The position numbers and the translations under genes were made by a program. Source: Collinsella sp. (GTDB lineage Bacteria; Actinomycetota; Coriobacteriia; Coriobacteriales; Coriobacteriaceae). From it: a DNA stretch of 30,212 nucleotides. Where the stretch lies: NCBI GenBank assembly GCA_019414325.1, contig DXMG01000027.1:1-30212 (forward strand). The letters run 5' to 3'. The notes under the pieces are model-generated. The model saw only the letters and a list, made by a program, of their open reading frames with translations, searched no databases and was not told the DNA's origin. Each line of letters starts with the position of its first letter. The stretch's first letter is position 1. Of the stretch, positions 7,467 through 15,135 are shown one piece after another.

Positions 7467-8852
7467 CTACGCCGTCAACGGCGCGGGCTCATGCGGCTCG
7501 CCGTTCAGCTCGACGATGACCTGCGTTCCCACGCCCTCCCGGGACTTCACGCGCATGCCGGAATCTTCTCCGTAAAAGAAATGGATGCGCTGAAGCACGT
7601 TGAAGAGCGCCAAGCCGCAACCTCGCTTGACGGAGCCGTCGGCGGTAATGCTCTCGGGCTCCTCTCGGCGATGTTGCTCAAACAGATGCGCGCAGACCTC
7701 TTCGCTCATACCGATGCCGTCGTCCTCGACGATGATCTCCAAACCGTCATCGGTCTCGAAAGCCCTAACGTGAATAGAAAGCGGCTCGGTCTCGCGCTGC
7801 GCGTGCTTGATGCAGTTTTCGAGCAACGGCTGCAAGATAAACGGCGGCACCATGCAATCGCGCACCTCAAAGTCGATATCGACCGAGACGCGCAGAGGGC
7901 CGTCGCCATACCGGGCCTGCATAAGATTGATATAGCGAGTGCCCTGTTCCACCTCGTGCTCGAGCGTGGTGAGCGTATCGGAATCAGAAAGCGTCTGACG
8001 GTAGTAATTGGAAAAGTCGATCAGCAGCGACCTGGCCTTGTCCGGCTCGGTACGTACGAGCGACACGATGGTGCTGATGGTATTGAATAGAAAATGAGGA
8101 TCGACCTGCGATTGCAAGGCGCGCAGCTCCACGCGGGCCGTAAGCTCGTCCTGGCGCTCGAGCTCAAAGCTTGCAAGCTGCGTGGAAATGAGGTCGGCAA
8201 AGCCCGAGGCAAGCGCCGTCTGGCGCATATCGATGCTGCTCAGACGGGGATAATACAGCTCGAGCGTGCCCACGCAATGCCCGCGCACGGTAAGCGGTGC
8301 GACAATACCGGCGCGCAGGCGCGGAAAGTAGCCACCCGTCTCGGTCGAGGCATCGCGCGAGAACACGCTTTGCTCACCGCTGTTGATCACATTGAGCGTG
8401 GTCCGCAGCACCACCGGGGTGCCCGCGGGGCATTTTGCCGAGTCCTCGCCCCAGCTTGCCAACACCTGCTTGCCGTCGGTAAAGCAGATGGCAGAGGCGA
8501 TAGTTTCGGACAGGATGATCTTAGAGGCGCCCAGGGCAGCTTCGGGCGTAAGGCCGCGCGACGTGTAGGCGAATATTTTCGACGCGATGGCGAGCGTGCG
8601 GTCGGTAGCGCTCGATGTGAGGTCGTCGGGAACGACAAAGACGTACGAGAAGAAGAAGCACAGCATGACCAAGCCGGCAATGACGACAACGGCCGGAACG
8701 GGATTGGGATTATCGGTTAGATCCCAGATGAGCAGCAGGATAAGCAGCGGAACGACAATACCGAGCAAGATGGCTTGAACCACATGCTGAGCGGTACGAA
8801 AGACCTTGGTAGAGTTGTAGCTCTTGCCCAGAATCAGCCTATTGAGATCCAC
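7467..8852 (-). CDS. LytS-type sensor histidine kinase (pair 2)
   Basis: A ~461-residue membrane histidine kinase: two hydrophobic helices (about 24-44 and 54-74), a GAF-like sensor region (about 90-225), an H-box reading VDPHFLFNT with phospho-acceptor His near 253, the N-box LENCIKHA and lid motifs DDGIGM and GCGLALFN. The usual Asn of NPHFLFN is Asp here. Start choice: AAGGAG at 8864-8859 abuts the ATG at 8858 with no spacer, but is ideally placed (6 nt) for the GTG at 8852, so I chose GTG; the ATG would add two residues. Longer starts at 8882 or 8921 lack a ribosome site. The partner regulator follows after 38 nt. Confidence 0.9.
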   Translation of the reverse strand: MDLNRLILGKSYNSTKVFRTAQHVVQAILLGIVVPLLILLLIWDLTDNPNPVPAVVVIAGLVMLCFFFSYVFVVPDDLTSSATDRTLAIASKIFAYTSRGLTPEAALGASKIILSETIASAICFTDGKQVLASWGEDSAKCPAGTPVVLRTTLNVINSGEQSVFSRDASTETGGYFPRLRAGIVAPLTVRGHCVGTLELYYPRLSSIDMRQTALASGFADLISTQLASFELERQDELTARVELRALQSQVDPHFLFNTISTIVSLVRTEPDKARSLLIDFSNYYRQTLSDSDTLTTLEHEVEQGTRYINLMQARYGDGPLRVSVDIDFEVRDCMVPPFILQPLLENCIKHAQRETEPLSIHVRAFETDDGLEIIVEDDGIGMSEEVCAHLFEQHRREEPESITADGSVKRGCGLALFNVLQRIHFFYGEDSGMRVKSREGVGTQVIVELNGEPHEPAPLTA

Positions 8853-8885
8853 CGTCATCTCCTTCTTACCGACGCACCCCATAGC

Positions 8886-8911
8886 AATAAAGAGGGCCGC
8901 AAGCGACCCTC
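8886..8911 (-). terminator. Terminator of the permease-amidohydrolase transcript
   Basis: On the minus strand an 8-bp stem (8911-8904 with 8899-8892, one wobble, CTTG loop) is followed by TTTATT. It lies about 60 nt past the amidohydrolase stop and 33 nt before the kinase start, so the kinase promoter probably lies upstream of it or the kinase depends on read-through. Confidence 0.65.
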
Positions 8912-8915
8912 TCCA

Positions 8916-8928
8916 TTGCATTATGCAA
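8916..8928 (-). promoter_or_regulatory. Palindrome overlapping a possible -10 box upstream of LytS pair 2
   Basis: TTGCAT-T-ATGCAA is a 13-nt inverted repeat. The minus strand reads CATAAT at 8925-8920, a fair -10 box, but a matching -35 at 17 bp is not clear (TTGATG lies 20 bp away). It may drive the kinase-regulator pair and carry an operator. Weak evidence. Confidence 0.25.
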
Positions 8929-8970
8929 TCAAATACTGTGTTTTACATCAAGCCATCGATGAACGGTAGC

Positions 8971-10248
8971 TTAGGCGCTGTACTTGTTTGCCTCGCCGAA
9001 GGTGCCAGCCTCGACAATCCAGCCGTCCTTCATGATAACGTCCATGTTGTCGGTGTTGAGCACGTGGATGTCGGCGGCGACGTCACCGTTGACGACCAGC
9101 AGGTCGGCGCACTTGCCGGCCTCGATGGAACCGGTCTCGTCCTCGATGTGGCACATCTTGGCACCGTTGAGGGTGGCACAGGTGATGGTCTCGACCGGGG
9201 TGAAGCCGATCTTGTCGACGAACTCGTACATCTCCTCGATGGAGCAGGTGCCGTACGGGGTGACGAAGGAGAAGGAGTCGGAGCCGACCGTCATGACGAC
9301 GCCGCGCTTCTTGGCCTCGCGCAGACAGTCGTAGTTGCGCTGCAGCTCCTTCTCGACCAGGGTGCCCTCGTACTTGTCGTGCAGCTCGGGGACGTAGACG
9401 GGCGGATAGGTGGCGTACCAGGTGGGCAGGAAGGCGATTGTCGGGGTGAAGAAGGTACCCTGCTCGGCCATGAGGTCCATGGTGCGCTCATCGATATCGA
9501 AGCCGTGAATCAACTGCTCGCAGCCAAAGCGAACGGAATCGTAGGCAGCGGCGTGGTTGTTGTAGCAGTGGCTCCACACGGGGATGCCGACCATCTTTGC
9601 CTCTTCGACCACGGCCTGAATCTCCTCGGAGCAGTAGTGCTGGTCGCGACCGGAGTCCCAGCGCCAGATGCCGCCACCGGTAGCCCAGATCTTGATGGCA
9701 TCGGGGTTCTCGCGCAGGCGACGACGGACGGCCTTGCGCAGATCCCAAGGACCGTCGACCTGGTCGCCCCAGGGGTGCGATTCCTTGTTGAACTCCTGGC
9801 TGCAGTGGTGGGAGTCGCCGTGGCCGGCAACGCGGCAGAAGCCAAGGCCGGTGGCCAGAACGCGCGGGCCCTTGAAGACGCCCTTGTCGATGCAGTCACG
9901 GATCTGGATACCGAAGCGGCCGATCTCGCAGACGGTGGTGAGGCCGTGGGTGAGGCAGTCGTAGGCCTGCTTGACGGCGACGGCCTGCTTCTCGAGGAGC
10001 GGCTGCATGACCCAGTCGGTGTCATCGTCGGTCAGGTTGCCCGAGAAGTGCAGGTGGGTGTCGATCAGGCCGGGAAGGACGGTCTTGCCGGCGGCGTCGA
10101 TAACCTCAACGCCCTCGGGAAGGTCCTGCATAGTGCCGGCGTACTCGATCTTGCCGTTGTCGTCGACGAGAACGAGGGAGTTCTCAACCGGCTCGGCACC
10201 GGTACCGTCGATGAGCTTGCCGCCAACGATTGCGTACTTAGTAGACAT
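8971..10248 (-). CDS. Metal-dependent amidohydrolase (imidazolonepropionase/Xaa-Pro dipeptidase-like)
   Basis: A 425-residue amidohydrolase-superfamily enzyme with a full binuclear metal site: H65 and H67 in DTHLH, K186 in AIKIWATGG (likely carboxylated lysine), H227 in VWSHC, H248 in LIHG and D324 in VGSDS. The beta-sandwich halves at both ends and the C-terminal GSIEAGKCADLLVVNGD stretch are typical. Members with this pattern include dipeptidases acting on Xaa-Pro, Xaa-Arg or Xaa-Lys substrates and imidazolonepropionase-like proteins; the true substrate is not decidable here. AAGGAGG lies 4 nt before the ATG. It follows an APC permease in the same orientation, which suggests uptake then hydrolysis of an amino-acid-derived compound. 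Cytoplasmic. Confidence 0.88.
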   Translation of the reverse strand: MSTKYAIVGGKLIDGTGAEPVENSLVLVDDNGKIEYAGTMQDLPEGVEVIDAAGKTVLPGLIDTHLHFSGNLTDDDTDWVMQPLLEKQAVAVKQAYDCLTHGLTTVCEIGRFGIQIRDCIDKGVFKGPRVLATGLGFCRVAGHGDSHHCSQEFNKESHPWGDQVDGPWDLRKAVRRRLRENPDAIKIWATGGGIWRWDSGRDQHYCSEEIQAVVEEAKMVGIPVWSHCYNNHAAAYDSVRFGCEQLIHGFDIDERTMDLMAEQGTFFTPTIAFLPTWYATYPPVYVPELHDKYEGTLVEKELQRNYDCLREAKKRGVVMTVGSDSFSFVTPYGTCSIEEMYEFVDKIGFTPVETITCATLNGAKMCHIEDETGSIEAGKCADLLVVNGDVAADIHVLNTDNMDVIMKDGWIVEAGTFGEANKYSA

Positions 10249-10321
10249 GGTTCCTCCTTATGGATCCATATAGTGGGCGAGGCCATGTTGGGTTAAGGCC
10301 TCACAAAGCTACCCAAGTGCT

Positions 10322-10373
10322 GCCGGGTTCGGTGCGCGGGAGAGAGGGTTCCGCGCACCCGATCCGCCCCGGC
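10322..10373 (-). other. Intercistronic RNA hairpin between permease and amidohydrolase
   Basis: A 9-bp stem (10331-10339 with 10351-10359) sits inside an outer GCCGGG/CCCGGC helix (10322-10327 with 10368-10373). No T-tract follows, so it is more likely an RNA-processing or stability element, or a weak terminator, than a strong stop. It would lower amidohydrolase expression relative to the permease or the reverse. Confidence 0.45.
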
Positions 10374-10379
10374 TAGGCG

Positions 10380-11831
10380 TTATTTTTTGCGGGAATTGGT
10401 GAAGGCCATGAGGGCCAGGCCAACAGCCAGCCAGCCGATCACGATGCTCCACTCCACCATGTTGAGGGAGGCGGGAGAGAACGGGATCACGAGCAGGCCA
10501 ATGATGGTGCCGCAGGCAACGATAGCGAGGCTGATGCCAAACTTGCCGCCGGGCACCTCGTAGGGACGAGGCAGGTCGGGCTCGGTGAAGCGCATGCGCA
10601 GGCAAGCGAGGGCGACCATGCCGCAGGAGAAGATGAAGGCGAGAGCCGACACGTTGGTCAGAGGGATGAGCATGTTCTTGCCCAGGAACGGACCGACGAC
10701 GGTGATGACGCCCAGAACGACGCAGGCGAGCTTGGGAGCGCCGGACTTGGGATCGACCTCGGCGAACTTCTCGGGCAGCTGGCCCTTTCGGCCCATGGCG
10801 AGCATGATGCGGCTCGTGGCGCCGTAGAAGGAGTTCATCGGGCCCATGGGTCCAAGCGTGGCGATGACGAGCATGGCCAGGTACAGGAGCATGTTGATGC
10901 CCTTGAGGCAGGCAAGCGCGGGAACCGGGCTCTTAACGAACTCATGCCAGTCGAGGATGGTGCCAAACGAGTAGATGCAGACCATGTAGAAGCCGCCTGC
11001 GGCCAGCAGGGCCAGGGAGATGATCTTGCCGAACTTGTTCCAGTTGAGGCCCTCGGCCGCTTCCTCAGCCTGCTGAGGAATGGTGTCGAAACCGGCGTAG
11101 AAGAACGGGGTCAGAACCAGGACCGAAACGATGCCTGCGAACAGGCTGGTGCCCTCGGTAGCGGGCTTGCCGCCGCCAGCACCGGTGACCTGGGAGAACA
11201 CGGGCATGGCGTTGTCCGGCGAGCCGGTGAACAGCGAGACGCCCATGGCGAGCAGCATGCCGCAGAGCAGGGCCTTGGTCAGGAAGGCCTGCAGCTTGGC
11301 GGCCGAGCTGGCACCGCGGAAGTTGAGGAAGATGACGTAGGTTGCAAAGCCGAGCGCGATCAGCGTCGGGAACAGGTAAACGTCGGCGCCCAGGATGGTG
11401 TAGAGCTTGACGGCGCGCAGCCACTCAAGGCCGGGCAGGCTGCCGAACATCTCGGACACGAGGGTCGAGATGGCGATGGCCTCCCACGGGCACAGGATGC
11501 CGTTGCCCAGGGCCAGGAGCCAGCCGGTGATGTAGCTCATCGTACGGCCAAAGCTACGATCGACATACTCGACGATGCCGCCCGAAATGGGGATAGCAGC
11601 CGTGAGCTCACCGAAAACAGCTCCGACGGGCACGAGGAAGATTGCGCCCAAGAGGAATGCAATCATAGCGGGAACGGGACCGCCGCCCACGACCATCCAG
11701 TCGCCGACCTGCAGAACCCAGCCAGTTCCGATGATGGCACCGAAACCGATGGTGAAGAAGTTCCAGAGCGAGAGCGTTTTCTTCATGCCACCGTTACCCT
11801 CGACTGCAACTTCTGCGTTCTTGTCCGCCAT
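10380..11831 (-). CDS. APC-superfamily amino-acid permease
   Basis: A 483-residue integral membrane transporter with about 12 hydrophobic segments. The first carries FTIGFGAIIGTGW, the unwound substrate-binding helix of the APC fold. FAGFDTIPQQAEEA-like residues in the middle (YAGFDTIPQQAEE) resemble amino-acid/polyamine and ethanolamine-type permeases, and the loop ATSRIMLAMGRKGQLP is the conserved cytoplasmic loop of the family. The ATG at 11831 has AGGAGGGG upstream; thirteen further in-frame codons lack one. The amidohydrolase 131 nt downstream is probably co-transcribed, so the substrate may be a dipeptide, acylated or cyclic amino acid. The exact substrate is not known. Confidence 0.88.
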   Translation of the reverse strand: MADKNAEVAVEGNGGMKKTLSLWNFFTIGFGAIIGTGWVLQVGDWMVVGGGPVPAMIAFLLGAIFLVPVGAVFGELTAAIPISGGIVEYVDRSFGRTMSYITGWLLALGNGILCPWEAIAISTLVSEMFGSLPGLEWLRAVKLYTILGADVYLFPTLIALGFATYVIFLNFRGASSAAKLQAFLTKALLCGMLLAMGVSLFTGSPDNAMPVFSQVTGAGGGKPATEGTSLFAGIVSVLVLTPFFYAGFDTIPQQAEEAAEGLNWNKFGKIISLALLAAGGFYMVCIYSFGTILDWHEFVKSPVPALACLKGINMLLYLAMLVIATLGPMGPMNSFYGATSRIMLAMGRKGQLPEKFAEVDPKSGAPKLACVVLGVITVVGPFLGKNMLIPLTNVSALAFIFSCGMVALACLRMRFTEPDLPRPYEVPGGKFGISLAIVACGTIIGLLVIPFSPASLNMVEWSIVIGWLAVGLALMAFTNSRKK

Positions 11832-12191
11832 TGTTCCCCTCCTTTCCTTTTTGACGCCCCTTGGCGTCACCCCTTGCGCGGCCTGTCTGACCGCGCGCTT
11901 TCATCTCGTGGCTTTACAATACGGCCTTGGCGCAGCATGGCCGCCCATGGCTCGACCGAAGGCCGAACTCGCATATGAGCGGCGCCGTTTTTGGGACGAA
12001 CGGCACGGTTTGCCGTCCATTGTTGCCGCCCGCCCGACGGGCGTACGCTCATCGGACGCATAGAGAGATGTTTTTGAGGCCCTGTGTTTTGCGCCTTTCG
12101 TACCGTTTACCGAGCTTTTGACGCGCAGACCCATTTGTTGCACATCTTTTTTGTAGGATAGACAGGTTATACATGAGACAAGGCGGTACGA
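11832..12191. promoter_or_regulatory. Divergent intergenic region between permease and C39 peptidase
   Basis: This 360-nt stretch holds the leaders of two divergent genes. In the permease leader (minus strand) two hairpins follow each other: one at 11875-11897 with GCGCGG/CCGCGC arms, and TGACGCC-AAGG-GGCGTCA at about 11850-11867, which ends just before the ribosome site. On the plus side the sequence near 12140-12175 is AT-richer and contains TTGCAC and TTATAC, but spacing is poor. No riboswitch or T-box signature was recognised. Confidence 0.4.
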
Positions 12192-13226
12192 ATGGCATAC
12201 GGATACAACGACGGTGATCAACGGCGACAAAGCGTTCGCCTTGCTGGCCGTACAACGCCGACGCCCAGAAGCGCCACGAGCAGCAATCCGCAACGCCCTC
12301 AAGAGCAACCCAGGCCTTCGTCTCGGCAGCAGACAAGCAGAACACGGCAGAGTGGCCGTCCGAGCACGGGCACAAGCGCACGGCAAGATAGCCGCTTGGG
12401 CGCGCGCACTCGACAGCGCCAAGCCGAGGTTCCGCAACTGCGCCGCAACGGCGCACGTCAGCCCGGCATCTATATCAACCGCTTCTTTTCGCATCCCCAA
12501 GGCGGACGCGACAGCAAGCCTTATCGCTCGACATCGCACGTGAATGCCCCCGCCCTGCCGGCTCGTCGGCTTTGCCTCGCACTGTGCTCTATCCTCATCT
12601 GTCTGGTCTTTGTGCTTATGAGCTCCTGTATGTCCCACGGCTCGGCCGGTCTCGAGCCCACCGCCGAGGACAAGCTGCTCAAGGCCCCCGTCGCGCCCGG
12701 TTATTCTTTCGCCTTTTCGACCCCGCGCTCGCAATGGCAAGCCGGCACGATGCCCCATATCTATCAGATCGACCCTGCGTGGTCGGAGCTGCCTTACGCC
12801 GGCGGTACCATCCGCCAAAATGCTTGCGGGCCTACGTGCCTCACCATGGTCTATATCTTTAAGACGGGACGCACCGATATGACTCCCGTCGATATGTGCG
12901 CGCTTTCCGAGGCAGGCAATTACGCCCCCACCGGTGCAACCGAATGGTCGTTTATGACGAGCGGTGCGTGGCAGTTGGGACTTAACGGAACGGAGCTTCA
13001 TAACGATCGCGACTCGATGACTCAGGCGCTGCGTTCGGGAGCGCCCGTCATCGCCGCCGTTCGGCCGGGCACCTTTACCAACGTGGGCCACTACATTGTG
13101 CTTTACGGTATTGACGACGCCGACCAGATTGAAGTCTTCGATCCCAACTCGGCCAGCCGCAGCGCCCGCCGCTGGGGCGTCGTAGAGGTCCTCAACGAAG
13201 TCGAAGCCATGTGGGCCTACTACTAG
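12192..13226 (+). CDS. Membrane-anchored C39-like cysteine peptidase
   Basis: A 344-residue protein in three parts. Residues 1-120 are low-complexity and rich in Arg, Gln, Ser, Thr and Pro, likely disordered and cytoplasmic. A hydrophobic helix (about 126-146) follows. The C-terminal 190 residues are a C39-like (peptidase_C39_2) domain with QNACGPTCL (catalytic C212), GHYIVLYGID (H300) and DPNS (D317). The domain is expected outside the membrane. AGGCGG lies 5 nt before the ATG. A GTG at codon 117 would instead give a lipoprotein-like signal (LMSSC), but it lacks a ribosome site. No ABC transporter or bacteriocin gene is adjacent, so a role in leader-peptide processing is not supported; cell-wall or peptide cleavage is possible. 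Confidence 0.8.
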   Translation: MAYGYNDGDQRRQSVRLAGRTTPTPRSATSSNPQRPQEQPRPSSRQQTSRTRQSGRPSTGTSARQDSRLGARTRQRQAEVPQLRRNGARQPGIYINRFFSHPQGGRDSKPYRSTSHVNAPALPARRLCLALCSILICLVFVLMSSCMSHGSAGLEPTAEDKLLKAPVAPGYSFAFSTPRSQWQAGTMPHIYQIDPAWSELPYAGGTIRQNACGPTCLTMVYIFKTGRTDMTPVDMCALSEAGNYAPTGATEWSFMTSGAWQLGLNGTELHNDRDSMTQALRSGAPVIAAVRPGTFTNVGHYIVLYGIDDADQIEVFDPNSASRSARRWGVVEVLNEVEAMWAYY

Positions 13227-13626
13227 TCATTGGGCACTCATTGGGGACAGACTTAAATGAGTGGTCGTCGGGGACAGTCTTACGGACGCCGGCCGAAAGC
13301 AGACGAAAAGGGCCATCCCGAACTGCTTGGAACTGCCAGCACGGAAAGCGCATACTGCTTTGGGGCCCAATAGCGGGGTGCGCTTTCCGTTAGCGGCCCG
13401 TTTGGGAAACTAGGGACCGCTTTTCGACAATAATCCGGGATGCATTTTCCGATTGAGGGCCTCAAGGGAAACCGCACCCCATGTTGGACGCTCATTCTGG
13501 GATGTGCTTTCCGAAGTTGATCGATGCGGCCTTTAAGGACTGTCCCAAGCTGCCGGCAGGAAAGGAACGTCCCCAAGTGCCGGGTTTCCGCAGCCTGCAA
13601 TGCTCCTCATGAACAGCCGCCTCAAT
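13227..13626. repeat. Composite REP-like repeat region (copy A)
   Basis: This 450-nt gap has no gene. It begins with a 25-nt stretch at 13238-13262 (starting TCATTGGGGACAGACTTAA) that recurs at 19352-19376 and 26606-26630. It ends with a ~54-nt stretch at 13534-13587 that recurs at 19433-19486 with one mismatch. Between them lie an inverted repeat (13341-13352 with 13379-13390) and a 62-nt periodic array. The left edge touches the stop codon of the peptidase gene. The GGGGACAGACTT motif resembles REP elements mobilised by RAYT (IS200-like) transposases, but no such gene is in the window. Confidence 0.7.
13375..13513 (+). repeat. Three-unit repeat with 62-nt period
   Basis: The 15-mer GGGATGCGCTTTCCG, with small changes, starts at 13375, 13437 and 13499, exactly 62 nt apart. 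The first two units also share GGCC and GGGAAAC further in. A related GGGATGCGCCTTCCC lies at 19324-19338, and the hairpin at 4-26 carries the same GGAAAGC core. This looks like a second REP-like family nested inside copy A. Confidence 0.65.
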
Positions 13627-13663
13627 AACAAAAGCCCCCGCGGCCGAAGCGGACCGCGGGGGC
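13627..13663 (-). terminator. Terminator of the beta-glucoside operon
   Basis: A perfect 10-bp GC stem (13654-13663 with 13634-13643) with a 10-nt loop is followed on the minus strand by TTTTGTTATT. It lies 17 nt after the GH1 stop codon. Confidence 0.85.
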
Positions 13664-13679
13664 AACAGACCTGCAAGAG

Positions 13680-15134
13680 TTAACTCAAGTCCTCGCCATT
13701 TGATGCAATGACCTTTTGGTACCAGCAGAAGCTGTCCTTTCGGTAGCGATCGAACGTGCCTTTGCCCATATCATCGGCATCAACATAAACAAAGCCATAG
13801 CGCTTCTTCATCTGCCCCGTCGAGGCCGACACCAAATCGATACAGCCCCACGGCGTGTATCCCATCAGGTCAACACCGTCCTCGACAATTGCATCGCGCA
13901 GCGCAAGAATATGCCTTCGCAGGTAATCAATATGATACGCATCGTGGACTTTGCCGTCTTCCAGCGCATCGAGTCCGCCCACACCGTTCTCGGCGATAAA
14001 GAGCGGAAGATGGTAACGATCGTGGTAGCCGGCAAGCGTCACGCGCAAACCCAGCGCATCGATCTGCCACTTCCAGGCAGTCTCTTTATCCTTGAGGTAC
14101 GGATTGCGCAACGTCGGGAACACGTTGCCCTCCGCCTTCTCGGCGATCACCTGATCATCGGCGCACACCAAGCGCGAGCAATAGTACGAGAACGAGATGA
14201 AGTCGACCGTATGCTCTGCCAGATACTCCGTATCGCCCGGCTCAAAGGGCACGTGAACACCCTCTTTCTCGAGTGCACGCAGCTTCCAAGCAGGATAGGC
14301 GCCCGCAGCCATCACGTCTGTGTAGAAGTAGCGGCCGCGGTCCTCCTCATACGCAAGCCATACGTCCTCGGGCGCACAACGGTACGGATAGGTCGCACCG
14401 GCAGCGACCATGCAACCCACCTTGTTTGCGGGATCGATCTTGTGCAGAATCTCGACAGCACGAGCGCTCGCCATAAACATATGGTGCGAGAACGCCGCGG
14501 TCACGGCTGCACGGTCACGCTCATCCTCGAGCGTGACACCCGCGTTGAGATAGGACAGCGCCACGCTGTTGATCTCGTTGAACGTAAGCCAATAACGCAC
14601 GAGGCCCTGGTACGCGCGTCCGACGGTCTCGACGTAGTGCGCATACCGCTCGATCATCTCTCGGCTTTGCCAGCCACCATAGCGCTCGACCAGAGCCAAC
14701 GGATAGTCGTAGTGCGACAGCGTCACAAGCGGCTCGATTCCATGCTCGCGCAGCGCCTCGAATACCTGACGGTAAAACTCCAAGCCCTCGCCGTTGGGCT
14801 CGGTCTCCATCCCTGTGGGAAAAATACGGCTCCAGCAAATTGAAAGACGCAGGCACTTAAAGCCCATCTCGGCAAAGAGCTCGACATCCTCGTGCCAATG
14901 ATGGAAGAAGTCGTTGCCCCAGCGGCATGGATACAGCCTGTCCGGATCGTCCACGGGCTTTTGCCTGCCAAACATTACATCCCAGCGGTCGGAACCCTGT
15001 GGGATCAGGTCGGAGTGCGACATGCCGCGGCCGCCCTCGTTCCAGCCCCCTTCGGCCTGGTTGGCGGCGAGGGCACCACCCCACAAAAAGCCCTCGGGCA
15101 TACCGGCGGCAGACGTTCTGTCAAAGTAACTCAT
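13680..15134 (-). CDS. GH1 6-phospho-beta-glucosidase
   Basis: A 484-residue glycoside hydrolase family 1 enzyme, cytoplasmic. The acid/base Glu is E187 in LTFNEIN and the nucleophile E382 in FIAENGVGG. S436, K444 and Y446 (in VSASTGQMKKRYGFVYVD) form the phosphate-binding set that marks 6-phospho-beta-glycosidases, in keeping with the PTS genes just upstream. It should split phosphorylated cellobiose or aryl-beta-glucosides into glucose 6-phosphate and glucose or aglycone. I chose the ATG at 15134, one base after the IIC stop codon; an ATG at 15146 would overlap the IIC gene by 11 nt and has its GAGG with no spacer. It is the last gene of the operon. Confidence 0.92.
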   Translation of the reverse strand: MSYFDRTSAAGMPEGFLWGGALAANQAEGGWNEGGRGMSHSDLIPQGSDRWDVMFGRQKPVDDPDRLYPCRWGNDFFHHWHEDVELFAEMGFKCLRLSICWSRIFPTGMETEPNGEGLEFYRQVFEALREHGIEPLVTLSHYDYPLALVERYGGWQSREMIERYAHYVETVGRAYQGLVRYWLTFNEINSVALSYLNAGVTLEDERDRAAVTAAFSHHMFMASARAVEILHKIDPANKVGCMVAAGATYPYRCAPEDVWLAYEEDRGRYFYTDVMAAGAYPAWKLRALEKEGVHVPFEPGDTEYLAEHTVDFISFSYYCSRLVCADDQVIAEKAEGNVFPTLRNPYLKDKETAWKWQIDALGLRVTLAGYHDRYHLPLFIAENGVGGLDALEDGKVHDAYHIDYLRRHILALRDAIVEDGVDLMGYTPWGCIDLVSASTGQMKKRYGFVYVDADDMGKGTFDRYRKDSFCWYQKVIASNGEDLS

Positions 15135-15135
15135 G

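Noticed and set aside
8824..10296. 490-codon plus-strand frame opposite the amidohydrolase
   Set aside because: Low-complexity Val/Gly/Asp/Ala-rich translation typical of an antisense shadow; the minus-strand gene has a complete metal site.
11832..11900. T-box or other amino-acid riboswitch in the permease leader
   Set aside because: Two hairpins exist, but I found no T-box antiterminator signature, no terminator-antiterminator pair and no T-tract.
11901..13091. 396-codon minus-strand frame opposite the C39 peptidase gene
   Set aside because: Composition is typical of a GC-rich shadow frame, no domain is recognisable and no ribosome site fits; the plus-strand gene has a clear catalytic triad.
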